Below, piece by piece: positions 36,148-46,000 of a stretch of DNA of 64,000 nucleotides. Numbering within the stretch: position 1 is the stretch's first letter; the number at the start of each line of letters is the position of its first letter. The position numbers and the translations under genes were made by a program. This DNA comes from Christiangramia flava JLT2011 (GTDB lineage Bacteria > Bacteroidota > Bacteroidia > Flavobacteriales > Flavobacteriaceae). The stretch covers positions 1,698,001-1,762,000 of the forward strand of contig NZ_CP016359.1 in assembly GCF_001951155.1 (NCBI RefSeq), given 5' to 3'. The notes under the pieces were generated by a model. That model was not told the origin of the DNA. It searched no databases and worked only from the letters and a program-made list of their open reading frames with translations.

Positions 36148-36263
36148 TTTTTAACGATTTAACCTAAACTAAAACGTTTTCGTAAAAAATTATGAATTTT
36201 TTGGGGCTATAATCGTCATTTTCTCAATCATATATTATCTTTAAACTCTTAAAGTGTTGATTT

Positions 36264-36749
36264 ATGCAATCGCATAAAATGCTGCTAGAAGTTGAAGACG
36301 ACTTTTTTAATCTCATCGCCATTTATTCCTCACTTGAAGGATTTAAAATGGCGTATTTTTTAAATAAGTATCTTGATCTGAAGCTCCAGCGCGAAAGAAG
36401 GGATATAGACTTTAACCACGGAGAAATCGAGGCTGCTTACGCTCTTTACGCTCATAAAGATCCTTCCTGTCCCGTCATTTTTCACCTGGTAGCCAATAAA
36501 TTCAAGGGAGAGCCTAAACGTATTTTAAGTTCCGGTTCGCTCTTTGCTGAAGAGGAAGTAAGGCCTCAGGAAGTCTACCTCGTACCCGAGTATAATAAGG
36601 TGGATTATTTCCTGAAAGTGAGCGAGGAAATGCAGCAGAAAGATTTCAGCCGCCTGCTAACAAAGGTTTCGCAAATACCCCAGATCCAGGCAGCCTATGC
36701 GGTTGACACAGAAAATTTAAAATCCAAACAAAATCTAATATTCGAATAA
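36264..36749 (+). CDS. IPExxxVDY family protein
   Basis: The 161-residue cytoplasmic protein has the motif VPEYNKVDYFLKV near residue 110, the name-giving pattern of a Bacteroidota family of unknown function. The N-terminal half is LEVEDDFFNLIAIYSSLEGFKMAYFLNKYL and the end includes AYAVDTENLKSKQNLIFE. Its stop overlaps the pyk start in TAATG, as is commonly seen for this family, so it may be needed alongside pyruvate kinase. No catalytic residues are recognised. Confidence 0.85.
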   Translation: MQSHKMLLEVEDDFFNLIAIYSSLEGFKMAYFLNKYLDLKLQRERRDIDFNHGEIEAAYALYAHKDPSCPVIFHLVANKFKGEPKRILSSGSLFAEEEVRPQEVYLVPEYNKVDYFLKVSEEMQQKDFSRLLTKVSQIPQIQAAYAVDTENLKSKQNLIFE

Positions 36750-38179
36750 TGCCCACCAACAAAAAAACTAAAATTGTCGCGACTTTAGGCCCGGCCACAA
36801 GTAACAAGGATATCCTGCGAAAAATGCTGCAGGAAGGTGCCAATGTATTCCGGATAAATTTCTCTCATGCCGATTATGAAGATGTAAAGGAGCGCATCCA
36901 GATGATCAGGGATCTGAACAAAGAAGAAGGTTTCAATGCTGCAATTCTTGCTGATCTGCAGGGACCTAAACTGCGTGTTGGTGTCATGAAAGAAGAAGTG
37001 GTGGTAAGTGAAGGAGATGAGATCACCTTTGCGACCGGTGAAGAATTTAAGGGCACTGCTGAAAGGGTGTATATGAATTATGATTCATTCCCAAGAGATG
37101 TAAAAGCCGGGGAACGCATTCTTCTGGATGATGGAAAACTGATTTTTGAGGTACTCAGCACCAATGAAAAAGATGAGGTAAAGGCCAAGGTTATTCAGGG
37201 AGGCCCGTTGAAATCTAAAAAAGGTGTCAACCTTCCCAATACCAATATCTCGCTTCCTGCCTTGACTGAAAAAGACGTGAAAGACGCCAAATTCGCTTGC
37301 CAGCTGGAGGTAGACTGGATCGCACTTTCCTTTGTGCGTCACGCAGAAGATTTAATCGAATTGCAGAATCTCATCCGTGAGCATTCACAATATAAAATAC
37401 CAATCATCGCCAAAATCGAAAAGCCGGAAGGTGTAGCCAATATCGATAAGATTGTAGCTTACTGTGATGGGCTGATGGTGGCGCGTGGCGACCTGGGAGT
37501 AGAAGTTCCGGCACAGGAAGTTCCGCTGATTCAGAAGAAACTGGTTCTAACGGCAAAAAAAGCCCGAATACCGGTTATTATCGCTACCCAGATGATGGAA
37601 ACCATGATTACCAGCCTCACGCCTACCAGGGCAGAGGTGAACGATGTGGCAAACTCGGTGATGGACGGGGCAGACGCCGTGATGCTAAGTGGGGAAACTT
37701 CCGTTGGACAATACCCGGTTCAGGTAATTCAGAAGATGGCATCGATTCTTCAAAGCGTGGAGAATTCGCCACTCATCAAGGTTCCACATGAGCCACCGCA
37801 CGTACGCACCAAACGCTACATTACCAAAGCGGTTTGTTTTCATGCGGCCCATATGGCAAACGAAATCAAGGCCAAAGCGATTTGCACCCTTACAAATAGC
37901 GGATACACTGCTTTCCAGATTTCTGCGTGGAGACCGGAAGCACATATTCTCGTGTTCACTTCGAACCACCGTATCCTGAATCAATTGAGCCTGTTATGGG
38001 GCGTGAAGGCCTTTTTCTACGATAAGTTCGTTAGCACCGATGAAACTATTGATGATATCAATGACCTGGCGAAGAAGAACAAGTTCGTGGAAGCCGGTGA
38101 TTTTACCATCAATCTGGCTGCGATGCCAATTACTGCTAAGGGAATGGTCAATACCCTCAGAGTTTCAGAGATCGAATAA
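36749..38179 (+). CDS. pyk: Pyruvate kinase
   Basis: A 476-residue enzyme making pyruvate and ATP from phosphoenolpyruvate and ADP. TKIVATLGPAT and VFRINFSHADYED begin domain A, LADLQGPKLRVG is the ADP/metal loop, IIAKIEKPEGVANID holds the catalytic Lys, and ATQMMETMITSLTPTRAEVNDVANSVMDGADAVM gives the PEP site. The C-terminal allosteric domain is present. It overlaps the IPExxxVDY gene by one base and ends with a strong hairpin terminator. Confidence 0.97.
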   Translation: MPTNKKTKIVATLGPATSNKDILRKMLQEGANVFRINFSHADYEDVKERIQMIRDLNKEEGFNAAILADLQGPKLRVGVMKEEVVVSEGDEITFATGEEFKGTAERVYMNYDSFPRDVKAGERILLDDGKLIFEVLSTNEKDEVKAKVIQGGPLKSKKGVNLPNTNISLPALTEKDVKDAKFACQLEVDWIALSFVRHAEDLIELQNLIREHSQYKIPIIAKIEKPEGVANIDKIVAYCDGLMVARGDLGVEVPAQEVPLIQKKLVLTAKKARIPVIIATQMMETMITSLTPTRAEVNDVANSVMDGADAVMLSGETSVGQYPVQVIQKMASILQSVENSPLIKVPHEPPHVRTKRYITKAVCFHAAHMANEIKAKAICTLTNSGYTAFQISAWRPEAHILVFTSNHRILNQLSLLWGVKAFFYDKFVSTDETIDDINDLAKKNKFVEAGDFTINLAAMPITAKGMVNTLRVSEIE

Positions 38180-38199
38180 AAAATTTATTTGGAAATTGA

Positions 38200-38235
38200 A
38201 AAGCCGCAAAACTAGTTTTGCGGCTTTCTTTTTTT
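38200..38235 (+). terminator. Intrinsic terminator after pyk
   Basis: AAAGCCGCAAAA (38200-38211) pairs with TTTTGCGGCTTT (38216-38227) around CTAG, followed by a T-rich run. The right arm also codes for the last residues of the opposite-strand small membrane protein, whose stop codon lies in the loop. Confidence 0.85.
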
Positions 38236-38418
38236 GCGTTTTCTATGCTGAAAGTAGACGAGGAACGAGGTGATAAAGAACACGATGGAATATTCCCCGA
38301 GATCTGAAATCGTAAAACCTACCGCCTTGTTCTGCGAATACAATAGCAGCATTTCAATTAATATCGCGATCGACACGCCTATCAGGGCTATGATGAGTAT
38401 TCTGAATATGGATTTCAT
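38212..38418 (-). CDS. Small two-helix membrane protein (68 residues)
   Basis: The protein has two membrane helices (about residues 4-26 and 45-56: ILIIALIGVSIAILIEMLLL and IVFFITSFLVYF) joined by a short loop with DLGEYS, and a very basic tail QHRKRKKRKPQN. The TAG stop falls in the loop of the pyk terminator and KPQN is encoded by its stem. I do not recognise a family. It lies 18 bases after the dinB stop on the same strand, so it is probably cotranscribed with dinB. Confidence 0.6.
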   Translation of the reverse strand: MKSIFRILIIALIGVSIAILIEMLLLYSQNKAVGFTISDLGEYSIVFFITSFLVYFQHRKRKKRKPQN

Positions 38419-38436
38419 CTGCTGAAAATTAACTGG

Positions 38437-39522
38437 TTAAAACTTAAATTTTAACTGAACCGAAATTTCCTTTTTTTCCTCTTTTTCATCTTCGGTATTC
38501 AGATTTGAAAGGGAGATCCCCAATAACCTTACCGAATTTTTCATTTTCTCCTGATATAGTAATTCTTTGGCAATTTCCAGGATCAGGTCTTTGGAAGAAA
38601 TGTAGTAGGCCAGCGTCTTGCTGCGTGTTTGCAGCGTAAAATCACTGTACTTGATCTTCAGTGTGACCGTTTTCCCCGCTACCTGGCTTTTTTGCAACCT
38701 CCGTTCAATTTCTTCGGCAATATTCTGAAGACGTTCCAGCATAAAGATTTCCGAAGAAATATTTTCGCTGAAAGTTCTTTCGGCACCCAGAGATTTCCTG
38801 ATGCGATTGGGTTTCACCGGGCTCAGGTGAATACCACGCACCACCTTGTAGAAATGGCCGCCGCTTTTACCGAAGTGTTCCGTTAGGAATTCCTCGCTTT
38901 TTTCCTTGAGATCCTTCCCGGTAAAAATCCCGAGACGGTACATTTTTTCGGCAGTCACCTTTCCAACACCATAAAACTTCCGGATATCGAGTTCTTCCAG
39001 AAAAGGGATGACCTCCTCGGGGCCCACCGTTTTCTGGCCGTTGGGCTTGTTCACATCACTGGCCACCTTGGCGATGAACTTATTGATGGAAATTCCCGCC
39101 GAAGCATTCAAACCGGTTTTTTCCTTGATCTTTTGCCTGATCTCCTGCGCGATGAGCGTTGCGCTGGGATTTCCCTTCTTATTCTCTGTAACATCAAGGT
39201 AAGCCTCATCCAGTGACAAGGGTTCTACCAGATCAGTATATTCCAGGAAAATTTCCCTGATGCGCTGCGATAATTCGCGGTAGCGTTCAAAACGGGCTTT
39301 CACAAAAATGAGTTCCGGGCAATTTCTTTTGGCAATAATGCTGCTCATAGCACTTCGCACACCAAATTTACGGGCTTCATAGCTGGCGGCGCTTACTACG
39401 CCGCGATCAGAACTGCCACCAACGGCCACAGGTTTTCCACGCAGATCGGGATTATCCAGCTGTTCCACAGAAGCATAAAAGGCATCCATATCGATATGTA
39501 TTATTTTTCGCTGGTCTTCCAC
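38437..39522 (-). CDS. dinB: DNA polymerase IV (Y family)
   Basis: A 361-residue translesion polymerase. Catalytic metal residues lie in IHIDMDAFYASVEQ and EPLSLDEAYLDVT; NKFIAKVASDVNKPNG and GVGKVTAEKM are the palm/thumb signature of DinB. The little-finger domain is present. The very C terminus reads VQLKFKF, which could serve as the sliding-clamp-binding motif (Q-L-x-F type) found at the end of Pol IV. No SOS box is evident. Confidence 0.95.
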   Translation of the reverse strand: MEDQRKIIHIDMDAFYASVEQLDNPDLRGKPVAVGGSSDRGVVSAASYEARKFGVRSAMSSIIAKRNCPELIFVKARFERYRELSQRIREIFLEYTDLVEPLSLDEAYLDVTENKKGNPSATLIAQEIRQKIKEKTGLNASAGISINKFIAKVASDVNKPNGQKTVGPEEVIPFLEELDIRKFYGVGKVTAEKMYRLGIFTGKDLKEKSEEFLTEHFGKSGGHFYKVVRGIHLSPVKPNRIRKSLGAERTFSENISSEIFMLERLQNIAEEIERRLQKSQVAGKTVTLKIKYSDFTLQTRSKTLAYYISSKDLILEIAKELLYQEKMKNSVRLLGISLSNLNTEDEKEEKKEISVQLKFKF

Positions 39523-39606
39523 CGGAGAATTGAAAAGTTTGTCGGGAATTCGGTTTAAAAGTACTAATTTTAGAAGACTTTAAACCTTAAAAAAATACCT
39601 CATTTC

Positions 39607-40284
39607 ATGCAGCGATTTGGAAAAACCGCCATTATATTAGGCGCTACTGGTCTTACCGGAGGCGTTTTGCTGGATCTTTTGCTGAAGGATGAGCGCTATG
39701 AGCAGATCAAGCTTTTTACCAGGAGCCGAACAGGCCTGAAAAACCCGAAAATTGAAGAATACCTGATCGATCTTTTTGAGATGGAACAATTCAAAAACCT
39801 CTTTCAGGCAGATGAGGTCTATTGCTGCGTGGGAACTACCCAGAAAAAGACTCCCGATAAGGATACGTATCGGCAAATCGATTTCGGCATTCCCGCAACA
39901 GCCGCAAAAATGGCTGCAGAAAACGGTATTGAGGTTTTTCTGGTAATTTCAGCCATGGGCGCAAACCAGAATAGTCGTATTTTTTATAACCGTACCAAGG
40001 GTGAAATGGAAGGCGCCGTGTTGGATGCCAAAATTTCGAAGACTCATATTTTAAGACCTGCCCTGATTTCGGGAGACCGGGAAGAATCACGTCCCGCGGA
40101 ATTCTTCGGAAAAAAACTGATGCAAGCCCTGAACCCGCTGCTTCGCGGGAAATTAAAGAAATACCGCAGCATTCATCCCAAAGAGATTGCAAAATCCATG
40201 ATCTTCCTGGCTAATCATCATTTTGACAAAAAGATTTTAGAATCAGATGAAATAAAGGATATTGCAGCAAAAGAAAATGTATGA
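39607..40284 (+). CDS. NAD(P)-binding atypical SDR (HTATIP2/CC3-like)
   Basis: A 225-residue Rossmann protein starting with IILGATGLTGGVLLDLLL. DEVYCCVGTTQKKTPDK with a Tyr/Lys-poor active site, and RPALISGDREESRPAEFFGKKLM, match the NAD(P)-binding proteins related to HTATIP2, which lack the usual SDR catalytic triad. A role in envelope or redox regulation has been proposed for such proteins, but none is shown here. It overlaps the CYTH gene by ATGA, so it is translated with it. Confidence 0.85.
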   Translation: MQRFGKTAIILGATGLTGGVLLDLLLKDERYEQIKLFTRSRTGLKNPKIEEYLIDLFEMEQFKNLFQADEVYCCVGTTQKKTPDKDTYRQIDFGIPATAAKMAAENGIEVFLVISAMGANQNSRIFYNRTKGEMEGAVLDAKISKTHILRPALISGDREESRPAEFFGKKLMQALNPLLRGKLKKYRSIHPKEIAKSMIFLANHHFDKKILESDEIKDIAAKENV

Positions 40285-40757
40285 TCGAAACCGAACGCAA
40301 ATTCCTGGTAACTTCCGAAGATTTTAAAAAACAAGCCACGGAACAGAAAGTTTTCCGCCAGGCTTACCTGAATACAGATCCACAACGTACCGTGCGCGTG
40401 AGGCTGACTGGTGATACCGGCTACCTCACGATCAAGGGAAAGTCCAGTAATTCGGGGATGTCCCGATATGAGTGGGAAAAAGCTATTCCAGCCGCAGAAG
40501 CTGAAGAATTGCTGAAAATTTGCGAACCTGGAATGATCGAAAAAACACGATTTCTGGTTCCTGTTGCCGGACATACATTTGAAGTGGACGAGTTTTTCGG
40601 AGCTCATACCGGTCTTATAATTGCCGAAATCGAACTGAAAACCGAAGATGAGGATTTTGAGCGTCCGCAGTGGCTGGGAAAAGAAGTGACCGGGGACCTG
40701 CGCTACTATAATTCACAACTCATCAAGAAACCGATAAAAAATCAACAGGATGAATAA
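40281..40757 (+). CDS. CYTH domain protein, likely inorganic triphosphatase
   Basis: The 158-residue protein carries the CYTH hallmark EXEXK at residues 3-7 (ETERK), with YLTIKGKS, RYEWEKAIP and FEVDEFFG providing the acidic and basic strands of the triphosphate tunnel. Members hydrolyse inorganic triphosphate or act as adenylate cyclase or thiamine triphosphatase; the short length suits the first. It overlaps the NAD(P)-binding gene by four bases and the lipoprotein gene by eight. Confidence 0.88.
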   Translation: MIETERKFLVTSEDFKKQATEQKVFRQAYLNTDPQRTVRVRLTGDTGYLTIKGKSSNSGMSRYEWEKAIPAAEAEELLKICEPGMIEKTRFLVPVAGHTFEVDEFFGAHTGLIIAEIELKTEDEDFERPQWLGKEVTGDLRYYNSQLIKKPIKNQQDE

Positions 40758-41244
40758 ATTCATTTTCCTTTTTGCACTAATACTTTTGTCATGTGGCAAC
40801 CCGGAATCACGGGAACAACAGGCTGAAGAACTGGAAGAAACCAAAGATTCGGTGCAGGCTCCCTCACAGGAAGAGATTGCCCGCGAGCTTCAGGAAAAGG
40901 GCTATCAAACTTTTACTTACAAGGAGGACGACACGAGTTATTTGATGCAGCAATACTTCCTGGTCTTCCTGAAATCTGGTCCCAACCGTAACCAGGATTC
41001 TACAGAGGCAGCGGAACTTCAGAAAAGGCACCTGGAACATCTCAGCAGGATGTATACCGAAGGTTATACGAGTTTAACCGGGCCGATGGGTGATGATGGC
41101 GATCTTCGTGGGATTATAGTTTACAACACGCCAACGCAGCAGGAAGCTGATAGCCTGGCGCGGCTGGATCCCATGGTCAAGGCCGGGAGACTGGAGGTCG
41201 AAGTGCACCCCTGGTGGGTCGCCAAGGGCGGTAAATTGCAGTAA
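40750..41244 (+). CDS. YciI-like domain lipoprotein
   Basis: Translation gives a 164-residue lipoprotein: the signal FIFLFALILLSCGN has a lipobox with Cys15. After a charged linker to about residue 50 a YciI-related domain follows (YFLVFLKSGP, then LQKRHLEHLSRMYTEG and LEVEVHPWWVA). YciI domains usually act in the cytosol; here the lipidation places one in the envelope, which is unusual. The gene overlaps the CYTH gene by eight bases. Function unknown. Confidence 0.8.
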   Translation: MNKFIFLFALILLSCGNPESREQQAEELEETKDSVQAPSQEEIARELQEKGYQTFTYKEDDTSYLMQQYFLVFLKSGPNRNQDSTEAAELQKRHLEHLSRMYTEGYTSLTGPMGDDGDLRGIIVYNTPTQQEADSLARLDPMVKAGRLEVEVHPWWVAKGGKLQ

Positions 41245-41247
41245 ATT

Positions 41248-41544
41248 TTACGCGGAAACAATCTTTTTCTTGATCTCTTCCTTTGGAAGTACACCAGATT
41301 GTCTCCAGATCTGCTGGCCGTTCCTGAAAAGGATCATCGTAGGTATGCCACGAACCTGATATTTGGCGGCAAGCGGCTGATTTTTATCTACGTCGATTTT
41401 TACAATTTTCACGTCATCGCCAAGTTCTTCCTTGACTTCTTTCAGGATTGGTGCCAGCATTTTACACGGGCCACACCAGTCGGCAAAAAAATCAACCAGT
41501 ACAGGTTTTTCACTTTGAATGATTTCGCTGAAGGAACTTTTCAT
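41248..41544 (-). CDS. Thioredoxin
   Basis: A 98-residue cytoplasmic thioredoxin with the redox pair Cys24-Cys27 in DWCGPCKMLAPIL and the cis-Pro loop RGIPTMILF. Its sequence is close to TrxA, with a normal buried Asp (VDFFADW). It is monocistronic and ends three bases from the convergent lipoprotein gene; no terminator is seen there. Confidence 0.93.
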   Translation of the reverse strand: MKSSFSEIIQSEKPVLVDFFADWCGPCKMLAPILKEVKEELGDDVKIVKIDVDKNQPLAAKYQVRGIPTMILFRNGQQIWRQSGVLPKEEIKKKIVSA

Positions 41545-41604
41545 AACTCGGTATTTTCCTATAAAAATACAAAGAGCTTTTCAGAAATAATCTGAAGAAA
41601 AACT

Positions 41605-41642
41605 AAAAAATCAGCCCCGAAAATAGGATTTCCCGGGGCTGA
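41605..41642 (-). terminator. Intrinsic terminator of the RND efflux operon
   Basis: TCAGCCCCG (41611-41619) pairs with CGGGGCTGA (41634-41642); six T follow on the minus strand. It lies 37 bases past the outer-membrane factor stop. Confidence 0.75.
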
Positions 41643-41678
41643 CTCTAACCAACAACTAACATTAAACAAAATCAAAAA

Positions 41679-43073
41679 TCATTTCCATCCGCCACCCAGC
41701 GCTTCATACAGGTCTACGACGGCCTTCAACTGGTTATAACGGGCGGTGGTTAGGCTAAGCCGCGCATTCAGGGCATTTTGCCGGGCGGTAAGCACTTCCA
41801 GGTAATTTGCCAGACCGTTGTTCAGCAATTCTTCGGAATAACTGGTAGCCAGGTCGTAGGCTTCAAATTCTTTATTTTTTACTGAAATTTTATCAGTGGC
41901 CGCTTCGTAGGAATACAAGGCATCTGAAACTTCTTTGGAGGCATTCAGAATGGCTTTTCTGAAGTTGAGCCTGGCCTGTTCCTGCTGTGCTTCGGAAACT
42001 TCAAATTGCGTCCTGATCCTTCTTCCGTTAAGGACCGGCTGTGCGAGACCGCCAACAAGGGTGGCAAAAAGGGAATTGGTATCCAGTAAATCTGAAGCAT
42101 TCAAAGCCTGCAGTCCGCCGGTTGCGGTGAGTGTAAGGCTGGGATAGAAGTTACTTTTGGCAACATTGGTGAGTTCAAATGCGTTTACCAGGTCATATTC
42201 CGCCGCGATCACATCGGGTCGGTTCCTCAAGAGCTGGGCCGGAACTCCAATCTGTAGATCAGTAGTGATCTTTTGTTCATCCAGGCTGTTACGATTGATG
42301 GCGTCTGGGCTTTGTCCCAGCAAGATCGAAAAAGCATTTTCAAGAATCTTGCGCTGGTTCTTCAAATCTATCAGGATTCCCTGTGCATTGTATAGCTGGG
42401 CCTCGGTTTGTTTCACACCAACTTCCGTAAGATTTCCTGCTTCTTTTAAAGCTCTGGTCGTTTCCAGGCTATTTTCCCGGGTCTCAATCGTTTCTTCGGT
42501 AATCTGAATTTGTTCATCCAGGGACAATAACTGGTAATAAGTCGAAGCGATATCGGCTACCAATCTTGTTTTGACTGCCTGATGGGCGGCAACACTTTGC
42601 AGGTAGCTTGCTTCGAAAGCCCTTTTCTGACTCCTGATCTTTCCCCATATATCGGCTTCCCAGGAGAGATTTCCACTTAATTCATACTGGTCTACTGAAG
42701 AAAAAAGCCCTCCAAACTGGCTGTTGGCCGAAAGTTCCTGGTGCGTATACTGGCCTTTGGCGTTCAAAGTTGGAAGATACCCGGCTTTTCCCTGTTTTAC
42801 GTAAGCTTCAGCGACAAGTACCTGCTGGATGGCCACCCGAATATCAATATTTTGCTCCAGGCCTTCTTCGATATACTGCTGAAGCTGTGGGTCGTTAAAC
42901 ATATTTCTCCAGGAAACTTCAGCCATATTCAGGCTGTCCTGTGGGAAAGCATCGGTTCGGTAATATTCTTCCCTGACCACTTCCGGCTGTTCGTAGGTTC
43001 TGGCCACGAAACAGGATTGCAAACTTAAAAAGGCAAGACCCGTGATCAATATTTTAAGATAGGATGATGTCAT
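41679..43073 (-). CDS. RND efflux outer-membrane lipoprotein (NodT/TolC family)
   Basis: The 464-residue protein from the ATG at 43073 is the outer-membrane channel of the efflux pump. ITGLAFLSLQSC is the lipobox signal. Two repeats of long helices and barrel strands are seen: the first includes QNIDIRVAIQQVLVAEAYVKQGKAG, the second the matching QARLNFRKAILNASKEVSDAL with LLRNRPDVIAAEYDLV between. The start at 43073 lies four bases after the RND permease stop, so translation is coupled; 18 upstream residues are unlikely. Confidence 0.92.
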   Translation of the reverse strand: MTSSYLKILITGLAFLSLQSCFVARTYEQPEVVREEYYRTDAFPQDSLNMAEVSWRNMFNDPQLQQYIEEGLEQNIDIRVAIQQVLVAEAYVKQGKAGYLPTLNAKGQYTHQELSANSQFGGLFSSVDQYELSGNLSWEADIWGKIRSQKRAFEASYLQSVAAHQAVKTRLVADIASTYYQLLSLDEQIQITEETIETRENSLETTRALKEAGNLTEVGVKQTEAQLYNAQGILIDLKNQRKILENAFSILLGQSPDAINRNSLDEQKITTDLQIGVPAQLLRNRPDVIAAEYDLVNAFELTNVAKSNFYPSLTLTATGGLQALNASDLLDTNSLFATLVGGLAQPVLNGRRIRTQFEVSEAQQEQARLNFRKAILNASKEVSDALYSYEAATDKISVKNKEFEAYDLATSYSEELLNNGLANYLEVLTARQNALNARLSLTTARYNQLKAVVDLYEALGGGWK

Positions 43074-43077
43074 AGTT

Positions 43078-46000
43078 CTAATTTGCTGTATCATTTTTTG
43101 AAATAACGGCGTCTGGCTTTTTCCCAATTCTTTCCTGTAACCACTGGAAGATGATGAATAACACCGGGATCACGAATAAGCCGAAAATCGTTCCCACAAG
43201 CAATCCTCCTGCAGCACCGGTACCGATGGAGCGGTTACCCTGTGCGCCTACCCCATTCGCGAGTACCAGTGGTAAAAGCCCCAGAATAAAGGCAAAAGAG
43301 GTCATTAGGATAGGGCGGAGCCTTACCTTTGCGCCATCCAGTGCCGCTTCAGTAATTGAAAGACCTTCATAGCGGCGCTGCCTCGCAAATTCCACGATCA
43401 AAATGGCATTTTTAGCCAGCAGTCCAATCAGCATGATCAGGGCGATCTGGAAATAAATATTATTCTGCAGTCCGGCCATCCAGGTGGCGATATATGCGCC
43501 CGCAACCCCAATAGGAAGGGAGAGAATTACCGAAAATGGCAATAAATAGCTTTCGTACTGGGCCGCCAGCAGGAAGTAAACAAATACGATACTGAGCATG
43601 AAAATGATTCCGGCCTGTCCGCCTGATGCGATCTCTTCTCGTGTCAATCCTGAAAATGCAATATCATAACCCTGTGGTAGAACTTTGGAAGCCGTTCTGC
43701 GAATTGCATCGATCGTACCCCCGGAGCTGTAACCCGGTGCAGCGGTTCCGTTAAGGGATACGGCGTTAAACAGGTTAAACCTGCTGATGGTTTGCGGTCC
43801 ATAAATTCTGTTGAGGCTTACGAACTGTGAAACCGGGGCCATTTCTCCTTCCGAAGTTCGTACGAACATGCTGTTGAGACTGGCCTTGTTTACACGGTCT
43901 TCCGGCAGAGATTGCACAAATACACGGTATTGTTTTCCGAAGCGGCTGAAATTCGCCGTATAAATTCCACCAATATAACCCTGCAATACCGACAAAATAT
44001 CGTTTACGCCCACGCCGGCTTTTTTCGCCATTGGCACATCTATATCTATTCGCAACTGCGGATAATTCGTGCTAAAAGGATTAGAAGCGTAAGCCACTTC
44101 GGGCTGTTGAATCAAATTGGTTACAAACTCGTTGGCGGTTTCATCCAGATCTTCCAGGCTGCCGGCCTCACGGTCCAACAATTGCATCTCAAAACCATCG
44201 GCACTACCAAAACCAGGTACCGAAGGCGGTGTGAAATAGATGATCTTCGCATCGCTGAAGCTGGCCGATTTCTGGTTGAGCTGTGCAATGATATTGTCTA
44301 TGGAAGTAGCATCGGTATCGCGGTCATCCCAGTCTTCGAGAATGATGAATCCCATGAAATTGGAACTACCGGCGCCCGAGAAAAAGTTTCTTCCGGCGAT
44401 CACGGTAGCGGTTCGTATTCCCTCAACGGTCTGCATTTGCTCGTAGAGCTGGGTGGCCGTCGTAAAAGAACGATCAAGTGAAGAGCCTGGCGGCAGGTCA
44501 CCATTTACAAAGATTACCCCGCGATCTTCAGTAGGCACAAAGCCTGAAGGAATGGATTTATTGATGAAAAAGATACCCACTGCAGTGAGCGCAAGAATAC
44601 CCAAACTCAGCCATTTATGCCTTGTTAGAAATCCCAGCGAGCGAGAATACTTCTGCTTGGTGGCTTCAAAACCGGCATCAAAAGCTCGGTAAAACTTCTG
44701 AAGGAAATTCCTTTTTTTATCTTCTTCGTCTTTCGGTTTCAGAAATAAGGCACATAAAGCGGGGCTCAGGGTCAGTGCGTTCACCGCGGAAATCAGGATC
44801 GCAATGATCAGCGTTACCCCGAACTGCTCGTAGAAAACTCCAGCCGGTCCTTGGATAAAGGTAATGGGTATGAATACGGCGGCCATGACGAGGGTGATGG
44901 AAACGATCGCCCCCGCAATTTCGCTCATAGCTGAAACGGACGCTTTACGGGCGCTTTTTTCACCACCTTCGAGTTTCGCGTGAACGGCTTCCACAACTAC
45001 GATCGCATCATCTACCACAATCCCGATGGCCAGCACCAAAGCGAATAGCGTAAGAAGATTGATAGAATATCCAAGCAGGTTCAGGAAAAAGAAGGTTCCT
45101 ATGATGGAAACCGGTACGGCAATTGCCGGAATGAGGGTGGATTTGAGGTCCTGGAGGAAAATGAAAACCACCAGGAACACCAGTATAAAAGCTTCAATCA
45201 GGGTGTGCTGCACCTTCGAGATCGATGCCGTGAGGAATTTATTGGTATCATAATTAATAATGTAATCCACTCCTTCCGGAAAATCCTTTTTTAATTCTTC
45301 CAGGCGGTCATAGATCTTTTCAATAATCTCCTGGGCATTCGATCCCGGGGTCTGGAAGATCCCGAAACTCAGCGCCGGGTAACCCTTCGACCTGGAAAGC
45401 GAGGAATAAGATTGCGCACCCAGTTCCACACCGCCCACATCCTTGAGTCGCAGAAATTCTCCATTGGGCTGGGCTTTGATAATGATATTTTCATACTGAT
45501 CAGCCGTTTTATAACGCCCGCCATATTTCAGTACATATTCAAAAGATTCCCCGGCATTTTGACCTAAAGAACCTGCAGCGGCTTCCAGACTCTGTTCTCC
45601 AATAGAAGCAACGACGTCACCGGGAACAAGTCCATAACTGGCCATTTTCGCTGGATCGAGCCATACGCGCATCGCGTAATCCTTTCCGCCGAAAACGTTC
45701 ACATCACCCACACCATTGATTCGCTGTAGTTCAGGTTTAACGTTAATATTCAGGTAATTCTGAAGGAATGTATCGTCATAATCGGGATTCGTAGAATATA
45801 AACCGGCATATAATAATGCTGAATTCTGAGCTTTGGTAGTGGTTACTCCCGAGCGGATCACTTCTGAAGGAAGCACCGCATTTGCTCTGGCAACGCGGTT
45901 CTGCACGTTCACCGCGGCAATGTCTGGATCATAACCCTGTTCGAAAAACACGCGAATACTCGCAGTTCCATTATTACTGGCACTGGAGGTGATGTATTTC

